Of a DNA stretch of 64,000 nt, positions 51,901 to 58,989 are shown one piece after another. The stretch is from SIG565 sp045594065 (lineage in GTDB: Bacteria > Bacillota > Clostridia > Oscillospirales > Acutalibacteraceae): assembly GCA_045594065.1 (NCBI GenBank), contig JAZNXU010000014.1, positions 28,290 to 92,289 of the forward strand, given 5' to 3'. The position numbers and the translations under genes are program-made. Numbering within the stretch: position 1 is the first letter of the stretch; each line of letters opens with the position of its first letter. The notes under the pieces were generated by a model. That model was not told where the DNA came from, ran no database searches, and worked only from the letters and a program-made list of their open reading frames with translations.

Positions 51901-52269
51901 ATGAATATTTTTATGGATTGCTTGTATGCGTTTCTAGTAGGGGGCGCAATTTGTGGCGTGGGTCAGGTTGTTATTGATCTTACAAAGCTAACCCCCGCAA
52001 GAATACTCACGGCATATGTAGTTTCGGGTGTCTTGCTTACTGCCATAGGTCTTTATGAGCCACTGTACAATTTTGCGGGTGCGGGAGCTTCGGTGCCCTT
52101 AACAGGCTTCGGATACAGTCTTGCAAAGGGCGTAGAAATTGCGATCGATAAATATGGACTCATCGGTGCGCTTTCGGGAGGACTCACCGCAACATCTGCG
52201 GGAATCGCTGCCGCAATCGTGTTTGCTTTGATAATGGCGCTGATATTCAGGCCGGGGGATAAATCTTAA
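51901..52269 (+). CDS. spoVAE: Stage V sporulation protein AE (SpoVAE)
   Basis: 122 residues with three to four hydrophobic segments. The highly conserved LTPARILTAYVVSGVLL, GLYEPLYNFAGAGASVPLTGFG and GLIGALSGGLTATSAGI match SpoVAE, part of the channel that moves Ca-dipicolinate into the forespore and out during germination. GGAGGGTGTTTTA lies before the ATG. The usual neighbours spoVAC and spoVAD are absent from this locus, so the gene stands alone between PH-domain genes and the parABS locus. Confidence 0.9.
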   Translation: MNIFMDCLYAFLVGGAICGVGQVVIDLTKLTPARILTAYVVSGVLLTAIGLYEPLYNFAGAGASVPLTGFGYSLAKGVEIAIDKYGLIGALSGGLTATSAGIAAAIVFALIMALIFRPGDKS

Positions 52270-52270
52270 A

Positions 52271-52286
52271 TGTTTCACGTGAAACA
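52271..52286. promoter_or_regulatory. parS site 1 (perfect consensus)
   Basis: TGTTTCACGTGAAACA, the exact 16-bp ParB-binding palindrome, begins right after the spoVAE stop and about 230 bases before parA. Confidence 0.95.
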
Positions 52287-52294
52287 TTTGCAGA

Positions 52295-52325
52295 GGCTCG
52301 GGAGCGAAGCTCTCGGGCTTTTTAA
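52295..52325 (+). terminator. Terminator after spoVAE
   Basis: GCTCGGGAGC-GAA-GCTCTCGGGC with two G-U pairs is followed by TTTTT. It separates spoVAE and its upstream genes from parA. Confidence 0.75.
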
Positions 52326-52426
52326 CAGCCTTTATATTAGGAGAAACTAGAATGTGCTTTTGCAAATTGATTTAAATACTTTTTGCACACGGGAAAATTT
52401 GCTGCGGTAAGTTTTTTATAAAAAAT

Positions 52427-52442
52427 TGTTTCACATGAAACA
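52427..52442. promoter_or_regulatory. parS site 2 (one mismatch)
   Basis: TGTTTCACATGAAACA differs from the consensus at one central base. It lies upstream of the parA promoter. Confidence 0.88.
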
Positions 52443-52448
52443 ATTTTC

Positions 52449-52477
52449 TTGAAGAGCGCACCATACTGTGATATAAT
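52449..52477 (+). promoter_or_regulatory. Sigma-A promoter of parAB
   Basis: TTGAAG, 17 bases, TATAAT with TGA directly before it (extended -10). parS site 2 ends 6 bases upstream of the -35, so ParB spreading could affect it. Confidence 0.75.
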
Positions 52478-52512
52478 TTCAGTATATAAGTTAAAACTCA
52501 AGGCGGTGGATT

Positions 52513-53283
52513 ATGTCTAAAATTATAGCGATTGTTAACCAAAAAGGCGGAGTTGGCAAAACAACTACGGCTGTAAATCTGGCTGCAGCAATGGGTATTG
52601 CGGGCAAAAGGATTTTGCTTGTTGATGCGGACCCTCAGGGCAACTCTACAAGCGGTTTTGGTATAAATAAGCGAGAGGTTGCTTTTTCTTCATACGATCT
52701 GCTTATCGGCACTCAACGCGCGCAAACCGCTACGATTACCACCACCTTTAAGAATGTTGATGTGATTCCCGCGAATATGGACTTGGCAGGAGCTGAGGTT
52801 GAGCTTATTTCGATAGAAAATCGCGAGTCACAGTTAAAAAAGGCGCTATCGTTTGTGCGCGGAGATTATGATTACATATTTATCGATTGTCCTCCGTCGC
52901 TGGGACTTATAACCATAAACGCCCTTACGGCAAGCGATACCGTAATGGTACCGGTCCAATGTGAATATTATGCTATGGAGGGGCTTTCCCAGCTTATGTC
53001 AAGCGTTCGTCAGATAAAGCGCCTTTATAATTCCGGTCTTGAACTGGAGGGCGTTGTACTTACAATGTATGATGGCAGGCTAAACCTTACCCATCAGGTG
53101 GTTGATGAGCTCAAAAAGTTTTTCTCAAACAAGCTGTATAGTACTACTATTCCGCGCGCGGTGCGCCTCTCCGAGGCTCCAAGCTACGGAATGCCGATAC
53201 AGTATTACGATAAACGCTCAAAGGGCGCAAAGGCGTACGATGAGTTGGCTAAGGAAATGATTAAAAGGAACGGAGGCAGGTAA
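52513..53283 (+). CDS. parA: Chromosome partitioning ATPase ParA (Soj)
   Basis: 256 residues. The deviant Walker A NQKGGVGKTTTAVNLA is at about 8-23, with DADPQGNSTSG and Walker B IFIDCPPSLG. It is the small Soj type without an N-terminal DNA-binding extension. It forms ATP-dependent dimers on DNA and is stimulated by ParB at parS; in Firmicutes it also regulates DnaA. parB starts on the base after its stop. parS sites flank the pair. Confidence 0.96.
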   Translation: MSKIIAIVNQKGGVGKTTTAVNLAAAMGIAGKRILLVDADPQGNSTSGFGINKREVAFSSYDLLIGTQRAQTATITTTFKNVDVIPANMDLAGAEVELISIENRESQLKKALSFVRGDYDYIFIDCPPSLGLITINALTASDTVMVPVQCEYYAMEGLSQLMSSVRQIKRLYNSGLELEGVVLTMYDGRLNLTHQVVDELKKFFSNKLYSTTIPRAVRLSEAPSYGMPIQYYDKRSKGAKAYDELAKEMIKRNGGR

Positions 53284-54135
53284 ATGGCTATTAAAAAAGG
53301 CGGACTCGGTAGAGGCCTTGATGCGCTATTCAACGAAAATTCGACCGATAATAACGAGCTTATAGAGGTAAAGCTTGTTGATATCGAGCCAAATAAGGAT
53401 CAGCCACGAAAGAGTTTTGACAAAGCAGCGCTTGAGGAGTTGGCGGCAAGCATTAAAGAGCACGGACTTTTACAGCCGATAGTTGTAAAGCCACTTACTA
53501 ACGGTACATATCGCATAATTGCGGGCGAACGCCGCTGGAGAGCGAGTCTTATGGCGGAGCTGGAAAAGGTTCCCGTAATAGTAAAGGATTTAGGCGAACA
53601 AGAGGTTATGGAGGTAGCGTTAATTGAAAACCTCCAGCGTCAGGACTTAAATCCTGTTGAAGAAGCGCTAGGATATAGGACGCTCATCGATACCTACGAT
53701 TTAACGCAAGAGGAGGTAGCGAAGCGTGTCGGAAAGTCGCGTGCAGCGGTTGCAAACGCACTTCGTTTATTGACGCTTGGCAAGCGAGAGCTTGAGATGC
53801 TCAAACTTGGTACAATATCTGCGGGTCAGGCTAGGGCAATACTTTCCGCAGATGACCCGATGTTGCGTGAGCGGATTGCTGATATGGCGGCTGACGGTGC
53901 ATCCGTGAGGATGTTGGAGGAGTTTGTCCGCACTGAGAAAAAAGGTAGAGGCAAGCAGGCCGATAATTTACGCCAAAATAGCTTCTATACAGAAGTTGAG
54001 CTTGCGTTGAAAGAGGCACTGCATCGCAAGGTAAAGGTTGTTAAACTGGGTGAAAACCACGGTATGATAAGCCTTGAATTCTACGGCGATGAGGAGTTAC
54101 GTGACATTGCCGCAAAACTCGGCAAAATGTATTAG
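53284..54135 (+). CDS. parB: Chromosome partitioning protein ParB (Spo0J)
   Basis: 283 residues. The N-terminal GLGRGLDALF is the ParA-interacting tail. The CTP-binding domain has KDQPRKSFD, GERRWRAS and ENLQRQDLNPVEEA. The helix-turn-helix (LTQEEVAKRVGKSRAAVANALRL) reads parS, and a C-terminal dimerisation domain follows. It loads as a clamp at parS and recruits SMC. It is distinct from the Noc paralogue at 16.2 kb, which lacks the GLGRGL tail. Confidence 0.96.
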   Translation: MAIKKGGLGRGLDALFNENSTDNNELIEVKLVDIEPNKDQPRKSFDKAALEELAASIKEHGLLQPIVVKPLTNGTYRIIAGERRWRASLMAELEKVPVIVKDLGEQEVMEVALIENLQRQDLNPVEEALGYRTLIDTYDLTQEEVAKRVGKSRAAVANALRLLTLGKRELEMLKLGTISAGQARAILSADDPMLRERIADMAADGASVRMLEEFVRTEKKGRGKQADNLRQNSFYTEVELALKEALHRKVKVVKLGENHGMISLEFYGDEELRDIAAKLGKMY

Positions 54136-54146
54136 ACAAAATTTAA

Positions 54147-54162
54147 TGTTTCATGTGAAACA
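54147..54162. promoter_or_regulatory. parS site 3 (one mismatch)
   Basis: TGTTTCATGTGAAACA, one central mismatch, 11 bases after the parB stop. Extended arms AATGTTTC/GAAACATT continue the symmetry. Confidence 0.88.
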
Positions 54163-54221
54163 TTTTGAAGTAAACCAATAAAAACAACAAAGTAATTGAT
54201 CATATAGAATCGAATTGAGGC

Positions 54222-54638
54222 AACTGTGTTAAACAGATTCGTGAGGATATGGGTAATCTTATCGGAATGCCATATCCCTATACTGTTCCAGCGGTCGGTT
54301 ACTGCGATGAAATTAATTATTTCGACACTTTTTTCACCAATCAGGGGCTTGCAATAAGCGGCAGATGGGATTTAGCGAAGAGCAATACAGATAATATGCT
54401 GTATCTTGTAGAAAAATACGGATTTATGCTTAATGGCAACCGTACTTGTTTTCTCGTAAACTCGCACCCACCGTCTTTGTCCGAAGTGGTTCGCAAGGTT
54501 TTCGACGAAATAAGCAGCCTTTGGGAGAAATACAATGTTGTAGAGGGTAACATAAATGTAACGCGCCGCGCTACTATGCCGTCAATGATGGGCCGCATAG
54601 TAGGAAGCTATTTAGCACTTAAAAAATATTATGAGTAG
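54222..54638 (+). pseudogene. Internally deleted trehalase-family (GH37-like) copy
   Basis: An open frame of 129 codons from ATG at 54249 (in-frame similarity reaches back to about 54222, after a TGA). It aligns with the intact gene downstream: LIGMPYPYTVPAVGYCDE with LYGLPYPYSIPAVGHFDE, FDTFFTNQGLAISGRWDLAK with WDTYFTNKGLELSNRWQLAK. It then jumps from VFDE directly to SSLWEKYNVVEG, skipping about 255 residues that carry the catalytic Asp (ESGWD) region. It keeps the C-terminal SMMGRIVGSYLALKKYYE. It has decayed in step with a deletion in frame and has no clear ribosome-binding site. Confidence 0.85.
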
Positions 54639-54686
54639 AGAGCTTTTTAAATCGTTATTCAGTCAAATATATTGAGGAGAGATTTT

Positions 54687-55940
54687 ATGAGTAAGGCAAT
54701 ATTAGATTATATCGAGAACAATTGGGATTCTTGTGAGAATGAGAATAGATCGGACATTGAGGCAGGGACAGCCACTCTTTACGGGCTTCCATATCCGTAT
54801 TCCATTCCTGCAGTAGGTCATTTTGATGAGCTTTATTATTGGGACACCTATTTTACAAATAAGGGCCTCGAGCTTTCAAATCGTTGGCAACTTGCCAAAA
54901 ACAACATTGATAATATTCTGTATATGATCGAACGCTTTGGTTATATGAAAAACAGCAATCGCTTTTATCATTCGGGACTTTGCCAGCCACCTTTTGCAAG
55001 CAGAATGGTGCGCGAGGTGTTTGACCATTATAGGGACAAAACATGGCTTTACGGTGCGTTCAATACCATTAAAAAGGAGTATAACTTCTGGATGACCGAG
55101 CGTATGACGCCTATCGGGCTCAACCAATATGGCGGTAAGAATGTTGATAAACCGGTTGATGTCAAGGCGGGCGACTTTATTCGCCGTGCCTGCAACGGTC
55201 AGATGCCCGAGGGTAAGACATTTGAGCAGATTGTTGACCACTATATGATTTGCTGTGAGTCGGGTTGGGACTGTAATCCGCGTTGGGGCTTTGAGGGCTA
55301 CAATTATGTTCAGGTTGAGCTTAACTCTTTGCTTTATGATTGGGAAAAGAATATGGCTTACTTCTCCGAAATTTTAGGTATGGGCGAAGAGAAAAAGTGG
55401 GAAAAGGCTGCTGCTGACCGTAAGGTGCTTATGTATAAATACCTTATGAATGAGGATGGTATTTTAATCGATTACGACTTTGTGAATGGTGTTCACAGTA
55501 AGTATTTATCGAGCTGCTCGCTTTATCCTATGTTTGTTAATATGGTAGATGTCGAGTACGCCGAGAATATGACTAAGCATGTTACCCGTATTGAGGCAGA
55601 GTACGGTCTTGCATCTTGCGAGAAAAATGAATTTTCAGACACGCATTCGTTCCAATGGAATTATCCTGTAGGTTGGGCATGTCAGCAACATCTTGCTGTT
55701 AAGGCGTTTGATAACTACGGATTCAAAGAGGTTGCCACTCGTATTGCGGCAAAATATAAAAAGCTGGTTGAAAAGGTACATAGCGAAACAGGTAAGCTGT
55801 GGGAGAAATATAATGTTGTTGAGGGTAGCAATCAGGTGCTTTCAAAGGAGCGCACCGAGAGTATGCCTGCAATGATGGGCTGGACCGCTGCAGCGTATTT
55901 AACCTGTAAAAGATATTTAGAAGAGGGTATTATAGACTAA
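54687..55940 (+). CDS. Trehalase-family glycoside hydrolase (GH37-like)
   Basis: 417 residues from the ATG at 54687, with GAGGAGAGATTTT upstream. (alpha/alpha)6-barrel features are: AVGHFDELYYWDTYF (variant of GH37 signature 1), QPPFASRMV, ESGWDCNPRW with the catalytic-acid Asp, QWNYPVGWACQQ (signature 2) and LWEKYNVVEGS near the C-terminus with the general base Glu. There is no signal peptide, so it is cytoplasmic. Trehalose or a related alpha-glucoside is the inferred substrate. The truncated copy just upstream indicates a past tandem duplication. Confidence 0.88.
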   Translation: MSKAILDYIENNWDSCENENRSDIEAGTATLYGLPYPYSIPAVGHFDELYYWDTYFTNKGLELSNRWQLAKNNIDNILYMIERFGYMKNSNRFYHSGLCQPPFASRMVREVFDHYRDKTWLYGAFNTIKKEYNFWMTERMTPIGLNQYGGKNVDKPVDVKAGDFIRRACNGQMPEGKTFEQIVDHYMICCESGWDCNPRWGFEGYNYVQVELNSLLYDWEKNMAYFSEILGMGEEKKWEKAAADRKVLMYKYLMNEDGILIDYDFVNGVHSKYLSSCSLYPMFVNMVDVEYAENMTKHVTRIEAEYGLASCEKNEFSDTHSFQWNYPVGWACQQHLAVKAFDNYGFKEVATRIAAKYKKLVEKVHSETGKLWEKYNVVEGSNQVLSKERTESMPAMMGWTAAAYLTCKRYLEEGIID

Positions 55941-55941
55941 G

Positions 55942-55977
55942 AAAAAAGAGTGATGTGGTTTACATCACTCTTTTTTC
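55942..55977. terminator. Bidirectional terminator overlapping the amidohydrolase stop
   Basis: AAAAAAGAGTGATGT-GGTTT-ACATCACTCTTTTTT, a long perfect stem. The minus-strand amidohydrolase stop codon (55960-55962) and its last codons lie inside the stem, so the hairpin is also coding. Confidence 0.92.
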
Positions 55978-56766
55978 TATTCTCAACAGCTTCCTTGCAT
56001 TTTCGTTGGTAATTTTTACCATTTCACTATCGCTCAAACTGAGGCTTTTTAATAGTCGCATCTCCATCTCGGCCGTATGCCAAGGAGTATCGGTACCAAA
56101 TAGGATTTTATCGGTACCGTGCTTTTCGATGATTTTTTCGGCGTAATATTTTGGTAGCATTGAATAACCAAAAGAAGTATCAAAATAAATATCGGTGCCG
56201 CAAAGGTATTTTAAGACAGCTTCACAGCAATTGACTCCTCCAAAGTGTGCGGCAACAACGGGTGAATCAAAGTGCTTTAGTGCTTTTATCATTTTTTTGG
56301 GCGTGCCGCCGTAGGGCGGAGCAAATCCGTAATCCCAGCCCGCGTGAAACACCGTTATAAGACCGAGGCTTGAAATCTTTTTATAAATCGGTATCATTTT
56401 TTCATCATCAACCGAAAAGCCCTGATAATCAGGGTGAAGCTTGACCCCTTTCATACCGAGCGCTTTAATCCGTTCAAGCTCCTCTATTGCATCGGGACTG
56501 TCAGGGAATACCGAGCCAAAGGAAAAAATGTCCTGACCGTTATTTATGCTTGCCGCAAAATCATTAACCTTATTTTGTTGGTGTGCGTTAGTGGCAATAT
56601 TTAAAACCACCGATACCTGAACACCGTCGTTTTGCATTCGGGTTTTAAGTCCCGACACGGTGCCATCGGTATGATTTTTTAATCCACCCGATGCGAAAGA
56701 CAGCTTTTCAACGGCTTTAGTGGCAAGAGCATCGGGGAAGCAATGTGTATGAAAGTCAATAAGCAT
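55960..56766 (-). CDS. Amidohydrolase-superfamily metal-dependent hydrolase
   Basis: 268 residues, TIM barrel. Metal ligands are visible: DFHTH at residues 4-8, KLHPDYQG (Lys/His), VFHAGWDYG, VAAHFGG and LFGTDTPWH with the last Asp. This is the amidohydrolase_2 subgroup (decarboxylases/hydrolases). The substrate is unknown. The gene is alone, convergent with the GH37-like gene, and shares its terminator. Its last residues (EKRVM) are encoded within the hairpin. Confidence 0.87.
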   Translation of the reverse strand: MLIDFHTHCFPDALATKAVEKLSFASGGLKNHTDGTVSGLKTRMQNDGVQVSVVLNIATNAHQQNKVNDFAASINNGQDIFSFGSVFPDSPDAIEELERIKALGMKGVKLHPDYQGFSVDDEKMIPIYKKISSLGLITVFHAGWDYGFAPPYGGTPKKMIKALKHFDSPVVAAHFGGVNCCEAVLKYLCGTDIYFDTSFGYSMLPKYYAEKIIEKHGTDKILFGTDTPWHTAEMEMRLLKSLSLSDSEMVKITNENARKLLRIEKRVM

Positions 56767-56831
56767 ATAAACACTTTCCTTTTTTATTATCTGTTACAAT
56801 TATTATAATCCGATTTTTACTCATTTACAAT

Positions 56832-56868
56832 AAAAACCTCAACAGAATTAAATCTGCTGAGGTTTTTT
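56832..56868. terminator. Orphan intrinsic terminator
   Basis: AAAACCTCAaCAGA-ATTAAA-TCTGcTGAGGTTTTTT, a 10-bp stem with one mismatch and T-runs on both sides. No annotated gene ends into it: the GH37-like gene has its own terminator and the amidohydrolase starts next to it. A minus-strand transcript from the 56.87-57.05 kb interval would be ended here. Confidence 0.8.
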
Positions 56869-57004
56869 ATTTTGCAAGTAAGTGTACACTTTCCTCAAAA
56901 TCGTGATTTGGCGTAATAACCAGCTGGTTATTGATGATTTCTTCTGGTTTTGTGAAACAAATTCGAAAGTTTCGACTTGTAAATTCTAGGATGTTTGAGC
57001 ACAA
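56867..57004 (-). CDS. Possible small ORF (45 codons) ending at the orphan terminator
   Basis: Minus-strand frame from a TTG to a TAA lying in the terminator stem. It reads ...ICFTKPEEIINNQLVITPNH...ESVHLLAK, which looks protein-like at its C-terminal half. No ribosome-binding site is seen and no family is recognised; it may be a gene remnant or chance. Two perfect palindromes (56880-56891, AAGTGTACACTT; 56915-56932, AATAACCAGCTGGTTATT) lie within it. The rest of the 56767-57135 gap holds only the promoters described. Confidence 0.25.
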   Translation of the reverse strand: MCSNILEFTSRNFRICFTKPEEIINNQLVITPNHDFEESVHLLAK

Positions 57005-57049
57005 ACTTTTGCGTATATTTCAAGAGATAAAAATGATAATATACGACAA

Positions 57050-57078
57050 GCTATAAACGAATTGACATAAAATTTCAA
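57050..57078 (-). promoter_or_regulatory. Candidate sigma-A promoter for a minus-strand transcript
   Basis: Minus strand TTGAAA, 17 bases, TATAGC. Its -35 abuts the -35 of the divergent spoIIID promoter. It would feed the interval that ends at the orphan terminator. Confidence 0.4.
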
Positions 57079-57107
57079 ACATATTCGCATACCCGCGTTC
57101 ATATAAT
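57079..57107 (+). promoter_or_regulatory. Sigma-E-type promoter of spoIIID
   Basis: ACATATT, 14 bases, CATATAAT matches the mother-cell sigma-E consensus (KMATATT / CATACAMT) at all but two positions. spoIIID is a sigma-E gene in Bacillus. Confidence 0.75.
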
Positions 57108-57135
57108 GTAGTAGTAATTTAGGAGTTGATTTTGT

Positions 57136-57384
57136 ATGAACAGTGCGGCCGATTCTAGGGCGGTAATTTTAGGAGAATACATAGCCGAAACAGGAGCAAC
57201 AGTGCGCGCTGCTGCAAAGGTGTTCGGGGTTAGTAAATCTACCGTTCATAAGGATGTTACAGAAAAGCTTCGTTGGCGTGACCCTACGCTTTATGAAAGG
57301 GTGCGTATTGTTTTCGAAAAGAACAAAGATGAGCGCCATATCCGCGGCGGAATGGCAACCAGAAGAAAATATAAAGGAGAATAG
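57136..57384 (+). CDS. spoIIID: Sporulation transcriptional regulator SpoIIID
   Basis: 82 residues. The compact DNA-binding protein shows ILGEYIAETGATVRAAAKVFG, the helix-turn-helix core VSKSTVHKDVTEKL, and the basic C-terminal RHIRGGMATRRKYKG, matching SpoIIID end to end. It is a mother-cell regulator acting between sigma-E and sigma-K. AGGAG lies before the ATG and a sigma-E-type promoter is upstream. The gene is monocistronic, with a GC-rich hairpin behind it. Confidence 0.95.
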   Translation: MNSAADSRAVILGEYIAETGATVRAAAKVFGVSKSTVHKDVTEKLRWRDPTLYERVRIVFEKNKDERHIRGGMATRRKYKGE

Positions 57385-57409
57385 CCCGCGCCTTTGGCGC
57401 GTGCTATTT
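57380..57409. terminator. Hairpin between spoIIID and the DUF4340 gene
   Basis: AATAGC-C-CGCGCC-TTT-GGCGCG-T-GCTATT, a long stem with one mismatch. It overlaps the spoIIID stop; T-runs are weak on both sides, so termination efficiency is uncertain. Confidence 0.65.
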
Positions 57410-57441
57410 GCATTAAGGTTGTGGCTGAAACCGTTTTATTG

Positions 57442-58989
57442 TTATGCAACAGGTGTATTGGTTGCAGCGTTTTTAATATTCAAGGTAAACTTATCATAAT
57501 TTGTGGCGGTTATAAGTCCCATTGGAATGCCGTTCATCTCAACCTGATAGCGTCCGCTCGAATATTGCTTAAATTTAAGCACTGTATCACTCGAACCATC
57601 AGAATGCACAAGCGTTATTGTAAGCGCTGTTTCATTAATGTCTTTTGAATCGTATTCGACAGGTGAAAGACCTATAAACTCGCTGTAAAGGGCTTTAAAG
57701 TTTGTAATGTCGAGCTCCTTGCCGCCGATAAAAGCTTTATATGATTCGTCTTCACTGTTATATTCAGTAACAAAATCATAAACAGTTCCGTCAGCAAACT
57801 CAGCCTTAAAATTGGACAGTCCCGAAAGATTTTCAAGCACAATAAATGAGCTGTAGTAATCGGTAACTGAGGCTGTAACAAAAGGAAGTGAAGATGTAGG
57901 AATTTTGTGTATAATGCCACCGTAGGTATCCACCACCGCACAGAAGCTATCGTCTATTTTAGAAGCAATAATAGTGTAGGTTTTACCAGCTACTGAAATG
58001 GTGAAAACAACATCGGGATTATAAAGTCCGTATTTTTGGAGGCTTTCCTCGGTAGTGTCGAAAGAATACGCACCTGCCGAAGTAATACCCGACGACATTA
58101 ACTGAACAAGCTCAGTTATCTTATCTTCGTTGCCGATGCGAACGGTGGGCGAGGTTACTTTAAACGCAAAATATGAGTTTATGGTTTCGTCCTTTTGTAC
58201 TTCGATTCGCACAGGGTTCGGGTAACGGCTGCCTGAAAGGGAGATATAGTCGAAATCTGAAATTAAACCGTCGGCAAAGTGGCTTGAATTAGCTTCGGTC
58301 GGAATAACGCCCGAAACGCCAACGGTGGTTGCGAAAACAAGCGGGACAACGGTCGGGAGAGAGGCAACCGAGCTATCCGCAAGATAAATAGTATCTTTGT
58401 TTGATAACTTACAGTAGTAGCCGAGTCCCGAGGGAGCCTCATTTCCGATTTTTATCGTAACTAGCTCAAATGCCGAATTTTTCGGGTGGAGAATAATCTC
58501 AGCTTGCGGATTATCAAGTCCGAAATCAGCCTCGGAGCCCTCTACGGTTTTGAAAGCGCTTAGCATGGATATTGAGGAAGTTACTGTTGATTCAATGGTG
58601 GATGAGTCAACAAAGGTTTTCTCAATACCGTCAACATACCAACTAACGGTTGAGGCAGAGTTTGTTTCGGTCACCTCGGAAAGAAGAGTAAAGCTACCTG
58701 CAGTGTTTTTAACATCTATCCTCTCAATATTGGCGGAATCAATATTCAGCACCTCAATAGTGGGCGTTTCGTTTGTGCTCCCGCCCTGCTTTTCGGGGAT
58801 AAGCTTTATTACCGCAGCCGTACCGCCCGCAACGATGGCAAGCGCTAAAAATGCCGCTAAAAGCTTAGTCCAAAGCGGTTTTTTCTTAGGCGTACGGTCG
58901 TTATGCTTTACGGGTGCCGAAAATATCGTAGATTCCTCTTCTTGTGCTTCGGTAGGAGGAAGCATTCTATTTTCTTCGGGTAGACTCAT
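57442..58989 (-). CDS. DUF4340 domain membrane-anchored protein
   Basis: 515 residues from the ATG at 58989 (GGAGGAGAAATCG upstream). A cytoplasmic N-terminus of about 35 residues rich in Glu and Pro is followed by a single TM helix (about 42-62) and a long extracytoplasmic part. That part has repeated DUF4340 features: IERIDVKNTAGSFTL, GLDNPQAEIIL, KYGLYNPDVVFTI and DFDYISLSG. It is the last gene of the Gld-type ABC cluster and overlaps the GldG-like gene by 4 bases. The family consistently accompanies these transporters; its role is unknown. Confidence 0.85.
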   Translation of the reverse strand: MSLPEENRMLPPTEAQEEESTIFSAPVKHNDRTPKKKPLWTKLLAAFLALAIVAGGTAAVIKLIPEKQGGSTNETPTIEVLNIDSANIERIDVKNTAGSFTLLSEVTETNSASTVSWYVDGIEKTFVDSSTIESTVTSSISMLSAFKTVEGSEADFGLDNPQAEIILHPKNSAFELVTIKIGNEAPSGLGYYCKLSNKDTIYLADSSVASLPTVVPLVFATTVGVSGVIPTEANSSHFADGLISDFDYISLSGSRYPNPVRIEVQKDETINSYFAFKVTSPTVRIGNEDKITELVQLMSSGITSAGAYSFDTTEESLQKYGLYNPDVVFTISVAGKTYTIIASKIDDSFCAVVDTYGGIIHKIPTSSLPFVTASVTDYYSSFIVLENLSGLSNFKAEFADGTVYDFVTEYNSEDESYKAFIGGKELDITNFKALYSEFIGLSPVEYDSKDINETALTITLVHSDGSSDTVLKFKQYSSGRYQVEMNGIPMGLITATNYDKFTLNIKNAATNTPVA

